This document shows, one piece after another, positions 8,983 to 17,972 of a stretch of 64,000 nucleotides of DNA. The DNA comes from Saprospiraceae bacterium (lineage in GTDB: Bacteria > Bacteroidota > Bacteroidia > Chitinophagales > Saprospiraceae), in assembly GCA_029251525.1 (NCBI GenBank), contig JAQXDE010000054.1:1-64000 (forward strand), given 5' to 3'. A program made the translations under genes and the position numbers. How positions within the stretch are numbered: position 1 is the first letter of the stretch; each line of letters opens with the position of its first letter. The notes under the pieces are model-generated. The model was not told the DNA's origin. It worked only from the letters and a program-made list of their open reading frames with translations, and did no database searches.

Positions 8983-9906
8983 TTAAAAATATCTTAAATG
9001 GTTCATACCTTTCCCCTCAAAGTTTAACCCATATTCCAACATTACTTCAAAACTTCCAGGACTATATTGAGATAACTGTGAAGTAGTCAAATCAACCGCT
9101 ACTCCAGCTCGAATTTGTGGATTAAATTGGTATTGCAACATTGCATCAAATGAATCACCCAAGCGATATGATGCACCTACCCAGATTTTATTCATAAATA
9201 AAAAACTTGCATTAACATCTAACTCAATTGGAGTCCCAGGATTATATCTTACTAGCATCGCAGGCTTGAATTGAACTACCTGATTGATTCGTGTCATAAA
9301 TCCTCCCATCAACTGATAAGTTCTTAAAGAATTAATATTCACCGACTGACTAGGATTATTTGAATAAACTGTTGAACGTAAAAAATTAGGTACGGAAAAC
9401 CCTAAATAGTATTGTGGGTGACTATAGTAAAATCCAAAACCAAAATTTGGATTAGTTCGCGAAGTCTCATTTGAAGGAATGTCCTCATCGTTCATATCGA
9501 TAGGATCGATCATTGTAAAATCTATTTGACCATATTCAATTTGACCACTCATTCCTATACTAAACGTTGCTCCATTTTTAACAGGAATTCGATAAGCATA
9601 ATTCAATGCGATATTATAGGTCTTATAAAAACCATGCTGATCGCCTACAAACGAAAGTCCTGCTCCACATCGATTATTGAAAAAAGGAGCATGAGCATTT
9701 ACAGCATAAGTAGTCGGTGCTCCAGAAACACCTGACCATTGATTGCGATACAAAGAAGTAAACGTTAGTACTTCCTTGCTTCCTGCATAAGCAGGGTTAA
9801 TCGCCATTTTGTTATGCATAAATTGAGTATAATTAGGATCATTTTGACCATTGACGGACCAAGTTATTCCTATCACTATAACTAGGAGAATAAAATATTT
9901 TTGCAT
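8983..9906 (-). CDS. PorP/SprF family type IX secretion membrane protein
   Basis: This 307-residue outer-membrane beta-barrel has a signal peptide ending in VNGQ followed by the family signature NDPNYTQFMHNKMAINPAYAG and SLYRNQW. Alternating amphipathic strands fill the rest. PorP/SprF proteins are outer-membrane partners of T9SS-exported proteins; in Flavobacterium johnsoniae SprF is needed for secretion of the adhesin SprB. Its place between a giant CHU_C adhesin (52 nt upstream) and an OmpA/PD40 gene is the standard adhesin-SprF-OmpA arrangement. That suggests it serves the 1,562-residue adhesin in front of it (inference from synteny). Confidence 0.92.
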   Translation of the reverse strand: MQKYFILLVIVIGITWSVNGQNDPNYTQFMHNKMAINPAYAGSKEVLTFTSLYRNQWSGVSGAPTTYAVNAHAPFFNNRCGAGLSFVGDQHGFYKTYNIALNYAYRIPVKNGATFSIGMSGQIEYGQIDFTMIDPIDMNDEDIPSNETSRTNPNFGFGFYYSHPQYYLGFSVPNFLRSTVYSNNPSQSVNINSLRTYQLMGGFMTRINQVVQFKPAMLVRYNPGTPIELDVNASFLFMNKIWVGASYRLGDSFDAMLQYQFNPQIRAGVAVDLTTSQLSQYSPGSFEVMLEYGLNFEGKGMNHLRYF

Positions 9907-9958
9907 TTTTTTTATTTTAAAATTTATGGTATTACCTTGATATTTTATTTGTCACATT

Positions 9959-12900
9959 TTATTTAATGATTGTTAAAAACCCTTGTGTAGGATCTACATC
10001 ATCTATATCTAATTTAAAAATATAATAGTAAGTACCAGCTGGTAAATCATTTCCATTGTAAGTACCCTCCCAATCATTTTGATACCCTTTGGTTGTGAAA
10101 ACTTTATCTCCCCATCGATTGAATATCATTAATTCATTATTTGGGAAACTCTGTGTACAAGGAATTATTAACACATCATTTTTTCCATTACCATTTGGTG
10201 TTAACACATTTGGGATCCAACAATCTCCTTTATCTGTTAAACCATTTATTGAAATTGTAACTATTGCTTTTTGACAATCATCAATACAGTTTACATTACA
10301 AACTTCATATTCAAATTCATCTACTCCAAAGGCATTAAAATCTGGTTGATATGTAAACATCCCATCGATCATAGATACTGTTCCTTGGTTTGGAGACTGG
10401 GTAACATTTACTTCATATTCATTTACAAAACCAATTACATCATTAACCAATACATCTTCATCAACTAATAGCTCATTTAAACTTACAACGAAATTATCGT
10501 CATATACCTCAATATTATCTTCTCTAAAAACTACCATTGTATCTGCTGCATAATTTTCACAAGCACCATTTGATAATGACCATATCAACATATTTGCCCC
10601 TGATGGAACATTACTTAATGTAGTGGTAGAATTAGTATGATTAGTGATAGTCGCAGAAGATGACGTCAACCACATTCCGGTTCCTAAAAAAGGTTCATTA
10701 GCACTTAAAGTAACCTCTGTCCCCTCGCAAGCATAGGTTTGTTCTACGTCAACTTGGGCCTCTAATGTTGGTAATTCAGAAACAGAAACTGTTACTTCAT
10801 CTGAATCATAATCAAAACAAGTTCCTTGTGAAAGTGTCCAAATAAAAGTGTAGGCATTACCAGGAATCATTCCTGATACAGTAGGAGAGGAAGAACTATT
10901 ATTAGAAATGGTAATGGCATTTTGGGTACTTGGCTGTGACCAAACCCCTAAAGCAGTTGTAGGTAAAGTTGCCCCCAATACTGTTGTCCCATCATTACAT
11001 AATTCTAAATCTACTCCAGCATTCGATACATCAACTGTTGCATCAGTATAATTAATCATAATTGTATCACTAGCATAATTTGTACAGTTATCATTAGAGA
11101 GTGTCCAAACAAAAATATTATTCCCAATAGTTAATTCTGAAACTAAAGTATTTGGGTTGGTATAGTCATCAATTGTAGCACCAGTCGTTGATGTCCAATG
11201 ACCAGTTCCAACTGAAGGCATCACTCCTAATAAATTCGCGCTCCCTAAACCGCAAACGTCCATATCATTTCCAGCATTTGGAATATCCGTATTTGTAACC
11301 TCCACCATTACCATAGCAGAAGCATCCGCAATACAATTACCAACTGTCATCACTACATAATACTCGCCAGTAGAGGCTGAATTAATATTAGAAACTGTAA
11401 AATCTAAATCAGTTGTTGTACCAATTGAAGTCCCTGTTTGATAAAACCATTCAAAACTTAAATTAGCATTTGGTGGAATACCTAAAGGGTTAGCTGTCAA
11501 AACTAAATCACTTCCTTCACAAACTGCTACCATACTTTCTACTGAAGCAGGTGGTGGTGTTGCTTGAACAAACAAAGTTGAATTAGTTGAAATTACAGAA
11601 GCACATCCATCACTCATTTGAACAACGGCATAATAGCTACCTGCGTTATCTGTGGTTAAATTTGTAATTATAGGGTCATATTGTGTAGATGTAAACGCAT
11701 TGGGTCCATGCCATTCATAAGTTGCATCCACCATATAAGGTACTTCAAGCTGGATACTTTCGCCTTCACAAGCCGGCATTGATTGAGAAGTTCCATTTAT
11801 TGCAATTGGTGCAGAAGTAGAATATACCGTAACATTCTCTGCATTTGAAATTTGAGAAATACAACTTCCTGACCTTACCTGTACTGAATAAGTTCCTGTG
11901 TGTGTAGGGTTTGTAAAATTGATAAAGTAATTTGGTGAAGTTGTCAGACCTAAAGAATAACTGGTATTATTATCTGTAAATGTCCATTCATATGCTATAT
12001 TTATTCCAACTACAGGATCTGTCGAAAGTGCAATTATTTCGCCTTCGCAAATAACGTTATCCGAAGCAGTTACCACCGGAATTTCAAATGTTGGACATCC
12101 TGAATTAAATTGCTGATAATCATAAGTTCCATTCGTATCTGAATCTAAGCAAGGAATTCCAGTTGGACATTCTTCATTATCAGTCAACCCATCACCATCA
12201 CTATCTAATTCATCCACATCAAAATTTCCATCAGTATCAGAATCAATACAATCACTTTGGTCAGGACATTCATAATAATCTGCAATACCATCATTATCTC
12301 GATCCCAATCTCGATAATCAGGAATAAAATCAAGATCTAAATCCTTAGGATAAAATATAATATTCAAAAGAACTCCATTTTCATCTTCTGTAGGCAATCC
12401 ATCTTCATCTACCTTTAGGTTTCCTGATCCCGGTCTTCCATCCCAATCATTGTCAATCTGTTCAGATTCGATCACATCTAGTATTCCATCATCATCAGAA
12501 TCCAAATCAACATGATCTGGAGTATTATTATTATTTGTATTTAGTAGGATATATGTAATTGTGGCAGTTATTAAATTTGGATCAGATGAAATATTATTAA
12601 ATAATCCATTCGCTCCAAAATCAAGAGTACCCCCATCAATCCTAGCATCCAAGTTTACATCTAATTGACCATGACCCGCTTCCACCATATCTGGAATTCC
12701 ATCATTATCAGAATCTAAATCAAGGTGATTCGCAACTCCATCGCCATCATTATCAAAGATCGCTTCTACCCCATCACAAATTCCATTCAAATTTGAATCT
12801 GTACATGGATTATTTACCGCAATATCATCTGCATCCAAATAATTAGCTACCAAATCTCCATCCTCATCTGCACTTGGGTCAACTCCATTTGGAAAACAAG

Positions 12901-14647
12901 CAAAACCAACTGTTGGATGACAAAACTCTCTTGAATCAGGAATCCCATCATTATCATCATCTAAATCTATATCATCATCTATACCATCATTATCGCTATC
13001 TACAATTACTGGTTTAGAACAATCTGCAACCACATTTACAATCACTTTTCCAGATGTATTCTCAGCTATTTCTTGATAAGTCCAATAGTCTAACATATTA
13101 TTATTCCCCAAATTAGAAGAATAGGTATGAGGTATTGTAGTTGACGAAACAGAAGGTGCAGCACCGCCACTTGTTGTTCCACCAACTGCTGAATGGTCAT
13201 AAAAAAAATCATTAGCGGGAGCATTTTGACCATTCAAACGTGTGAAAGAAATACCACCAATATTATTTTTAACATCTTGCATCATTACATGCATCTCACC
13301 TAACCGCATATCTAATAGATAATTGATTTCAATTCCAATTGCCAAATTCATCAAAGATCCACTACCATCTAATCCGTCCCAAGTAATTTCATTTGTCCCA
13401 ACTTCAGCTACTTGATAAATAATTCTATCCTCCGCATCCAGAAAATCTCCGTCATCATTTAAGTCTAAAGATAATTTTGCGACACCTGAGATATTAGAAC
13501 TATAAGAAAAGATTCCACCGACACCAGTTTGTATATTATTCCCAAAACAAGTTGAATTACCCATATTATCAAGTCCTATAAAATCGAATCCTTGAATAAC
13601 CAAAGGACCAGAACTAACCACATTATTCAACCAGGTTGTATAAGTTGAATTTGTATAAACATTTGTAGTCATCCCCTCTGAAGGCATGGTTGGATCAGGA
13701 GAATTGAAAAATATTTTATAAGTAATCAATGAACCAAAATCATTACTTTGTGGATCATAAATAAAATAATCACCACTATTCCAAGAAGATGGATCATTTG
13801 AAACTGTATAATCTGAAGTTGATTTTGACGCATAGATTGGCTGTCCTGTGTGATCAACGATTCCGTTAGAATTTGCCGAAAAATCAAACCTATTAGTGTC
13901 AATTCCGTCAAAATCAATTTGATAATGAATTCCTTCTTTTGACATCATATAAAAAGTAGGAGAAGTAGAATTTAAATTTCCAGTTATAATTGATTTATAC
14001 TGGTTTGAAAAAACTCGTCCACTCAGCAGCATTCCTCCATGATTTGATGCAGCTCCAGATGATACCGTAGCATCCCAAGCTACTATCGCCCATTCATCAG
14101 GTTGGTTAGTTGCTCGATCCCAGCTTTCATTATTTTCCAAATTAGTGAATGAATAGGCTGAAGTAATTGGCAGTATAGAGGGGAAAGCTAAAACAACAGT
14201 CCAGATTCCTTCCTCACCAGGCATTACTTTTTGAGAAATTGGTTCATATCCACTTCCATTAATTGTTCCTCCTCCAGTAGGGCCATTTAATTCTTCAAAG
14301 TCGTTATTAATTATTCCTAACCCAGTACTAACTCCCAAATTTTGATAAGTTCCAGCAAGTATTCCATCAGGTTTATAAATCATCAAAAAGCCACCATTTA
14401 CTCCAATGTGGCTAGACCCTAAATTAATATATTCCCCTTCTTGGGCATATACTTTAATTTGTTGTTGCTCATTTGCCCAATAAAAAAGTCGTTTTCCAGA
14501 ATCACCTCTAAAGTCGACTGAACCTTCAGCCTGTAAAAAAATTGGCAAAAATAAAAGTGTGAGTAATACTAATATTCCTTTTTGCAAATTCTTTGAAAAT
14601 AGTTTTCCTTGAGCTACAAAAGTTTGTGGGGGCAAGAATTTATTCAT
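9959..14647 (-). CDS. Giant T9SS adhesin with thrombospondin type-3 and Ig-like repeats, CHU_C end
   Basis: The ATG at 14647 gives MNKFLPPQTF..., with a signal peptide core LQKGILVLLTLLFLPIFLQA; an in-frame ATG at 14677 is less likely. The N-terminal ~540 residues form a globular region. A calcium-binding thrombospondin type-3 stretch follows (about 550-860, many DSDNDGIDD/DLDSDNDGIPD units), then Ig/PKD-like domains (about 865-1180). Three related units starting NAGNDMDVCG or NAGVDLELCN and ending W.LSN..C.NY..DT come next, then a cadherin-like unit (VNDVIGFVNEYEVNV...) and a C-terminal CHU_C domain (VLTPNGNGKNDVL...FNRWGDKVF...LPAGTYYYIF). This is predicted T9SS cargo displayed on the cell surface, probably in adhesion or gliding. 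It is first in the operon with the PorP/SprF and OmpA genes. Confidence 0.9.
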   Translation of the reverse strand: MNKFLPPQTFVAQGKLFSKNLQKGILVLLTLLFLPIFLQAEGSVDFRGDSGKRLFYWANEQQQIKVYAQEGEYINLGSSHIGVNGGFLMIYKPDGILAGTYQNLGVSTGLGIINNDFEELNGPTGGGTINGSGYEPISQKVMPGEEGIWTVVLAFPSILPITSAYSFTNLENNESWDRATNQPDEWAIVAWDATVSSGAASNHGGMLLSGRVFSNQYKSIITGNLNSTSPTFYMMSKEGIHYQIDFDGIDTNRFDFSANSNGIVDHTGQPIYASKSTSDYTVSNDPSSWNSGDYFIYDPQSNDFGSLITYKIFFNSPDPTMPSEGMTTNVYTNSTYTTWLNNVVSSGPLVIQGFDFIGLDNMGNSTCFGNNIQTGVGGIFSYSSNISGVAKLSLDLNDDGDFLDAEDRIIYQVAEVGTNEITWDGLDGSGSLMNLAIGIEINYLLDMRLGEMHVMMQDVKNNIGGISFTRLNGQNAPANDFFYDHSAVGGTTSGGAAPSVSSTTIPHTYSSNLGNNNMLDYWTYQEIAENTSGKVIVNVVADCSKPVIVDSDNDGIDDDIDLDDDNDGIPDSREFCHPTVGFACFPNGVDPSADEDGDLVANYLDADDIAVNNPCTDSNLNGICDGVEAIFDNDGDGVANHLDLDSDNDGIPDMVEAGHGQLDVNLDARIDGGTLDFGANGLFNNISSDPNLITATITYILLNTNNNNTPDHVDLDSDDDGILDVIESEQIDNDWDGRPGSGNLKVDEDGLPTEDENGVLLNIIFYPKDLDLDFIPDYRDWDRDNDGIADYYECPDQSDCIDSDTDGNFDVDELDSDGDGLTDNEECPTGIPCLDSDTNGTYDYQQFNSGCPTFEIPVVTASDNVICEGEIIALSTDPVVGINIAYEWTFTDNNTSYSLGLTTSPNYFINFTNPTHTGTYSVQVRSGSCISQISNAENVTVYSTSAPIAINGTSQSMPACEGESIQLEVPYMVDATYEWHGPNAFTSTQYDPIITNLTTDNAGSYYAVVQMSDGCASVISTNSTLFVQATPPPASVESMVAVCEGSDLVLTANPLGIPPNANLSFEWFYQTGTSIGTTTDLDFTVSNINSASTGEYYVVMTVGNCIADASAMVMVEVTNTDIPNAGNDMDVCGLGSANLLGVMPSVGTGHWTSTTGATIDDYTNPNTLVSELTIGNNIFVWTLSNDNCTNYASDTIMINYTDATVDVSNAGVDLELCNDGTTVLGATLPTTALGVWSQPSTQNAITISNNSSSSPTVSGMIPGNAYTFIWTLSQGTCFDYDSDEVTVSVSELPTLEAQVDVEQTYACEGTEVTLSANEPFLGTGMWLTSSSATITNHTNSTTTLSNVPSGANMLIWSLSNGACENYAADTMVVFREDNIEVYDDNFVVSLNELLVDEDVLVNDVIGFVNEYEVNVTQSPNQGTVSMIDGMFTYQPDFNAFGVDEFEYEVCNVNCIDDCQKAIVTISINGLTDKGDCWIPNVLTPNGNGKNDVLIIPCTQSFPNNELMIFNRWGDKVFTTKGYQNDWEGTYNGNDLPAGTYYYIFKLDIDDVDPTQGFLTIIK

Positions 14648-15274
14648 AATTCTAATTTTTTTGTTAAAACTTATCAATAGTTACTTTTTAAAATTTGTTG
14701 TATATATTAATATAAGACAGTTCCTTACACCTTTCATCCGTGTTGAAAATATTGGAAAATATAAATTCTGCCTGAGTAAATTATTTGTAAAATGTAGCGT
14801 TCTGGTAAATTGAAAATTGGTAAGATTGTAGCATGATAAAGGCAAAATCTAGCCTATTATCTTTTTTATGTATTTTCAAAATGCCATATTTGACATTTTG
14901 ATTTTTACTATACAGTTCAGTATTTATCAATAAATATCATACCAAAAGTAGTTGCGATTCCATCTATCTTAATTTTTCAAAAAAAAACCCAATAAGAGTG
15001 CTACACCTTATTGAGTTTTTTTGTGAGAAATTAAAAAGCAAAAGTTAGATCGTATCAATGGGAGTAGTTAATTTAACCATCTTAGTTATTCTAATAATTC
15101 CATTATTTTTTTAAAAAAATGAAAAAAGAAGAGAATAATTAAACGGTCACAATTGTAAATAGACAAGAAAGAAAAATCTTTTAATTTTTTGAAGTAAATT
15201 ACTTTAAGTGAATTATGCAAAGAAGATTACCTCTTAATCCCATTTTGAAAAAATAATCTAATCACTGTAAAAAA
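14648..15274. other. Gene-free intergenic region
   Basis: About 630 nt of AT-rich DNA between two minus-strand units. Apart from the hairpin at 14984-15022 I see no open frame with coding character, no tRNA and no clear promoter consensus for the adhesin operon. Confidence 0.5.
14984..15022 (-). terminator. Isolated hairpin terminator
   Basis: AAACCCAATAAG pairs with CTTATTGAGTTT around a 9-nt loop, with A/T tracts on both sides. It is about 250 nt beyond the stop of the ABC permease gene, so it may end that transcript or an unannotated short RNA; the strand is not certain. Confidence 0.55.
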
Positions 15275-16531
15275 TTACGCCCGAATAGCACTCACCGGAT
15301 CCATTCTCGCTGCTAAAAATGCAGGTATTACTCCTGCTAAAATTCCAATGATTATCGAAACTGTAATTCCAAATATTGCATTATCCGTAGATAAATACAT
15401 TTTAAAAGCAACATCTGGAATCATTGAAAATAAATTTAATGCACCAATAACCATCAATAATCCAACTGCTCCTCCAATCAAGCAAAGAATAATTGCTTCT
15501 ATTAGAAATTCTAAAAGGATGACATATTTTTTCGCACCAAGTGCTTTTTTAATTCCAATAATATTTGTTCGTTCTTTAACCGAAACAAACATAATATTCG
15601 CCACACTAAACATCCCAACAAATAAAGCAAAGCCTCCTATTATTCCTCCTACCAAATACATAATTCCAAAAAAACCATCCAATAGACTGCTCAACATTGT
15701 CAATTTATTCAAAGCAAAATTACTCTCCTCCTTCGGTTTCAATCTTCGGCTTGATCGCAACAATCCAGTAATCTCATCCTCCAAATCATCTAAATTGACT
15801 CCTTCTTTTGCTTTAACAGCTAAATTCGTATTCCCATTATTTTTATCCACTTTAGCAAACTTCCTTGCCAAATTATATGAAATTAAAACAACCTCATCCA
15901 ATTGTATTACTTGCAATAAATCCTCTCCCCCCTTTTCAATCACTCCAATAACTTCCAATTTAATTCCATTAATCGAAATCTTTTTTCCAATAGGTTCTAG
16001 ATTCCCAAAAAGCTCATTTGCAACTGTATTTCCAAGAACAACTTTATTTGCACCAGTTGAATATTCAGATGGTGTATAATATCTCCCTTTCTCCATCACC
16101 ACGTTATACATTTGTGCAAAATCATAAGTCCCACCCGACACAAATGCACCCGATACACTATTGGATCGATACTTGGCAGTTCGGCTACCAATGTTGGCAG
16201 TGTAGCAAACTAAGTCAACGCTTTTTGCCTTTTCCTTAATTAATTCAAATTCTTTAAAATTTGGATTAGGTCGCCGGAAGTATTTCCACCAACTCGAGCC
16301 TGGATCTTCATCCCAAGGTTGCTTATCTACATAAATTACATCATCTCCTAATTTATCAAAACTACTACGCACATTGCTTTCCAAAGAATCCACCGCAGAC
16401 AAAACAATGATTATACAAAATATCCCAATTGTAATTCCAAGCAAAGAAAGAAAACTTCTCAACTTGCTTCCAGACAATTGTTGAAATGCTTGAATGATAC
16501 TTTCCTTGATAATTTTTATTATTGTGATCAT
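15275..16531 (-). CDS. MacB-like ABC transporter permease (FtsX family)
   Basis: This 418-residue protein has the MacB-type architecture: an N-terminal membrane helix (LSLLGITIGIFCIIIVLSAV, about 30-50), a periplasmic MacB_PCD domain (about 50-270) and three C-terminal FtsX helices (about 285-310, 340-365 and 385-405). It ends with the typical PAFLAARMDPVSAIRA. Such permeases pair with an ATPase and a membrane-fusion protein to move substrates across the periplasm. Neither partner is next to it here, so it probably works with components encoded elsewhere. The substrate cannot be told from sequence. The next upstream gene is an M20 peptidase 118 nt away, so co-transcription is possible but not shown. 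Confidence 0.88.
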   Translation of the reverse strand: MITIIKIIKESIIQAFQQLSGSKLRSFLSLLGITIGIFCIIIVLSAVDSLESNVRSSFDKLGDDVIYVDKQPWDEDPGSSWWKYFRRPNPNFKEFELIKEKAKSVDLVCYTANIGSRTAKYRSNSVSGAFVSGGTYDFAQMYNVVMEKGRYYTPSEYSTGANKVVLGNTVANELFGNLEPIGKKISINGIKLEVIGVIEKGGEDLLQVIQLDEVVLISYNLARKFAKVDKNNGNTNLAVKAKEGVNLDDLEDEITGLLRSSRRLKPKEESNFALNKLTMLSSLLDGFFGIMYLVGGIIGGFALFVGMFSVANIMFVSVKERTNIIGIKKALGAKKYVILLEFLIEAIILCLIGGAVGLLMVIGALNLFSMIPDVAFKMYLSTDNAIFGITVSIIIGILAGVIPAFLAARMDPVSAIRA

Positions 16532-16649
16532 TGATTGAAAATTATATTTATTTGACTGTTCAAATCTAGTAATTCCATTTTATTGCTTAAAAAAGATTCG
16601 ATGAACCTTAATTTTTCAAGGTTGAATAACTTCTTTTGGTTAACAAAAT

Positions 16650-17852
16650 CTAGACACTCAACTCTTGAATAGCTAACCACGCCATTAATCCAGTACTTAA
16701 TTTTAAGCAATCCTCATCCACATCAAATGTATTTGTGTGAACAGGACTAGTAATTCCTTTTTTAATATTACCCGTCCCGAGCCGGTAAAAACAAGCTGGC
16801 ATTTTTTGAGAGTAGTATGAAAAATCTTCTGCTGTCATTCTAATTGGAAGATTCACAACATTCTCAACACCTAAATACGCTTCAGAAAATTTACGTGCCC
16901 GTGTGGTCAAAACCTCATCATTTATCAAATATGGGTATCCAACTGTTATATTTAATTTAGCAGTTCCGCCCATCGCTTTGGCCATGTTTTTGACCATTTT
17001 CTTCATTAAATTATGTGCCTCCATTCGCCATTTTTCATCCATAGTTCTGAATGTTCCCATAAGTTTTACTTCACTAGGAATGATGTTAGTTGCACCACCT
17101 GAAGAATTTATTTTCCCAAAAGTCAGAACAGAGGGAACTGTAGGATTTCCATTTCTACTCACAATTTGCTGTAATGCTACAATCAAATGAGAAGTAATCA
17201 AAATCGGATCAATACAATCATGCGGTAACGCTCCATGTCCTCCCTTGCCATTCACAGTTAAATATAATTCATCTGCTGATGCCATGTACATCCCCGCTCG
17301 CATTCCAATTTTCCCTACCTCTAAAGATGGGTGAACATGTTGTCCAAAAATACTCGCTGGCTTAGGTTTCTCCAATACACCTTCTGCAATCATTATGCTT
17401 GCACCACCTGGCAGCTTCTCTTCGGCAGGTTGGAAAATTAATTTTATCGTTCCATCAAATTGATCTCGTACTCCATTTAAAATTCGAGCAGTTCCAAGCA
17501 AAGAAGAACTATGCACATCATGTCCACAGGCATGCATGACACCTTCATTTTTTGATTTGTAAGAAACTTTATTGGCTTCTATGATTGGCAATGCATCAAT
17601 GTCTGCTCTGAGGGCAACCACTTTTCTCCGACCTTTGGCTTTTCCTTTTATTCCTCTGATGTGAGCGACAACACCATTTTTTGCCATTCCATGTTCATTA
17701 GGAATTCCCATCTCTTTAAGCTGTTCAGAAATGAATTTACCAGTTTCCACTTCTTGATAACTGAGTTCTGGATTTTGATGGATATGCCGACGAAGGGCTA
17801 TGGTGTCTTTGTGGAATTTTTCGGAAAGGGATTTTACTTTATTTTTTAACAT
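16650..17852 (-). CDS. M20D family metallo-amidohydrolase
   Basis: This 400-residue cytoplasmic enzyme (no signal peptide) has the M20D fold. The first catalytic segment includes RRHIHQNPELSYQE and VALRADIDALPI, the metal-binding HACGHDVH is near residue 108, and FQPAEEKLPGGA follows. The lid/dimerisation domain has GGHGALPHDCIDPI, and a late His/Asp segment (MTAEDFSYYSQKMPACFYRLG) completes the site. Members cleave N-acyl, amino-acid-conjugate or N-acetyl-diaminopimelate amide bonds using two metal ions; the particular substrate is unresolved. All expected metal-site motifs are present, so it should be active. Minus-strand neighbours on both sides are unrelated transport and phosphatase genes. 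Confidence 0.9.
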   Translation of the reverse strand: MLKNKVKSLSEKFHKDTIALRRHIHQNPELSYQEVETGKFISEQLKEMGIPNEHGMAKNGVVAHIRGIKGKAKGRRKVVALRADIDALPIIEANKVSYKSKNEGVMHACGHDVHSSSLLGTARILNGVRDQFDGTIKLIFQPAEEKLPGGASIMIAEGVLEKPKPASIFGQHVHPSLEVGKIGMRAGMYMASADELYLTVNGKGGHGALPHDCIDPILITSHLIVALQQIVSRNGNPTVPSVLTFGKINSSGGATNIIPSEVKLMGTFRTMDEKWRMEAHNLMKKMVKNMAKAMGGTAKLNITVGYPYLINDEVLTTRARKFSEAYLGVENVVNLPIRMTAEDFSYYSQKMPACFYRLGTGNIKKGITSPVHTNTFDVDEDCLKLSTGLMAWLAIQELSV

Positions 17853-17972
17853 ATTATTTTTCTTGTAAAAAGAAGAAAGGATGAATTAAATTTCATCGGA
17901 GATAAACACTAGTTTTCACAGATCTTAGTAAATAAGATTAATCATAATCTATATTTACTGGTAGTAAAAAAA

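Noticed and set aside
12120-13015. DNA-level repeats in the giant adhesin as a mobile element or CRISPR
   Set aside because: They encode regular thrombospondin type-3 Asp/Asn-Gly units; the repetition is at protein level.
15348-16079. Plus-strand open frame of 243 codons
   Set aside because: It is antisense to the well-supported MacB-like permease and has the Ile/Pro/Ser-rich composition of a reverse-strand shadow.
16528-16710. Minus-strand open frame of 60 codons between the M20 and permease genes
   Set aside because: It overlaps the end of the M20 gene in another frame and shows no family features.
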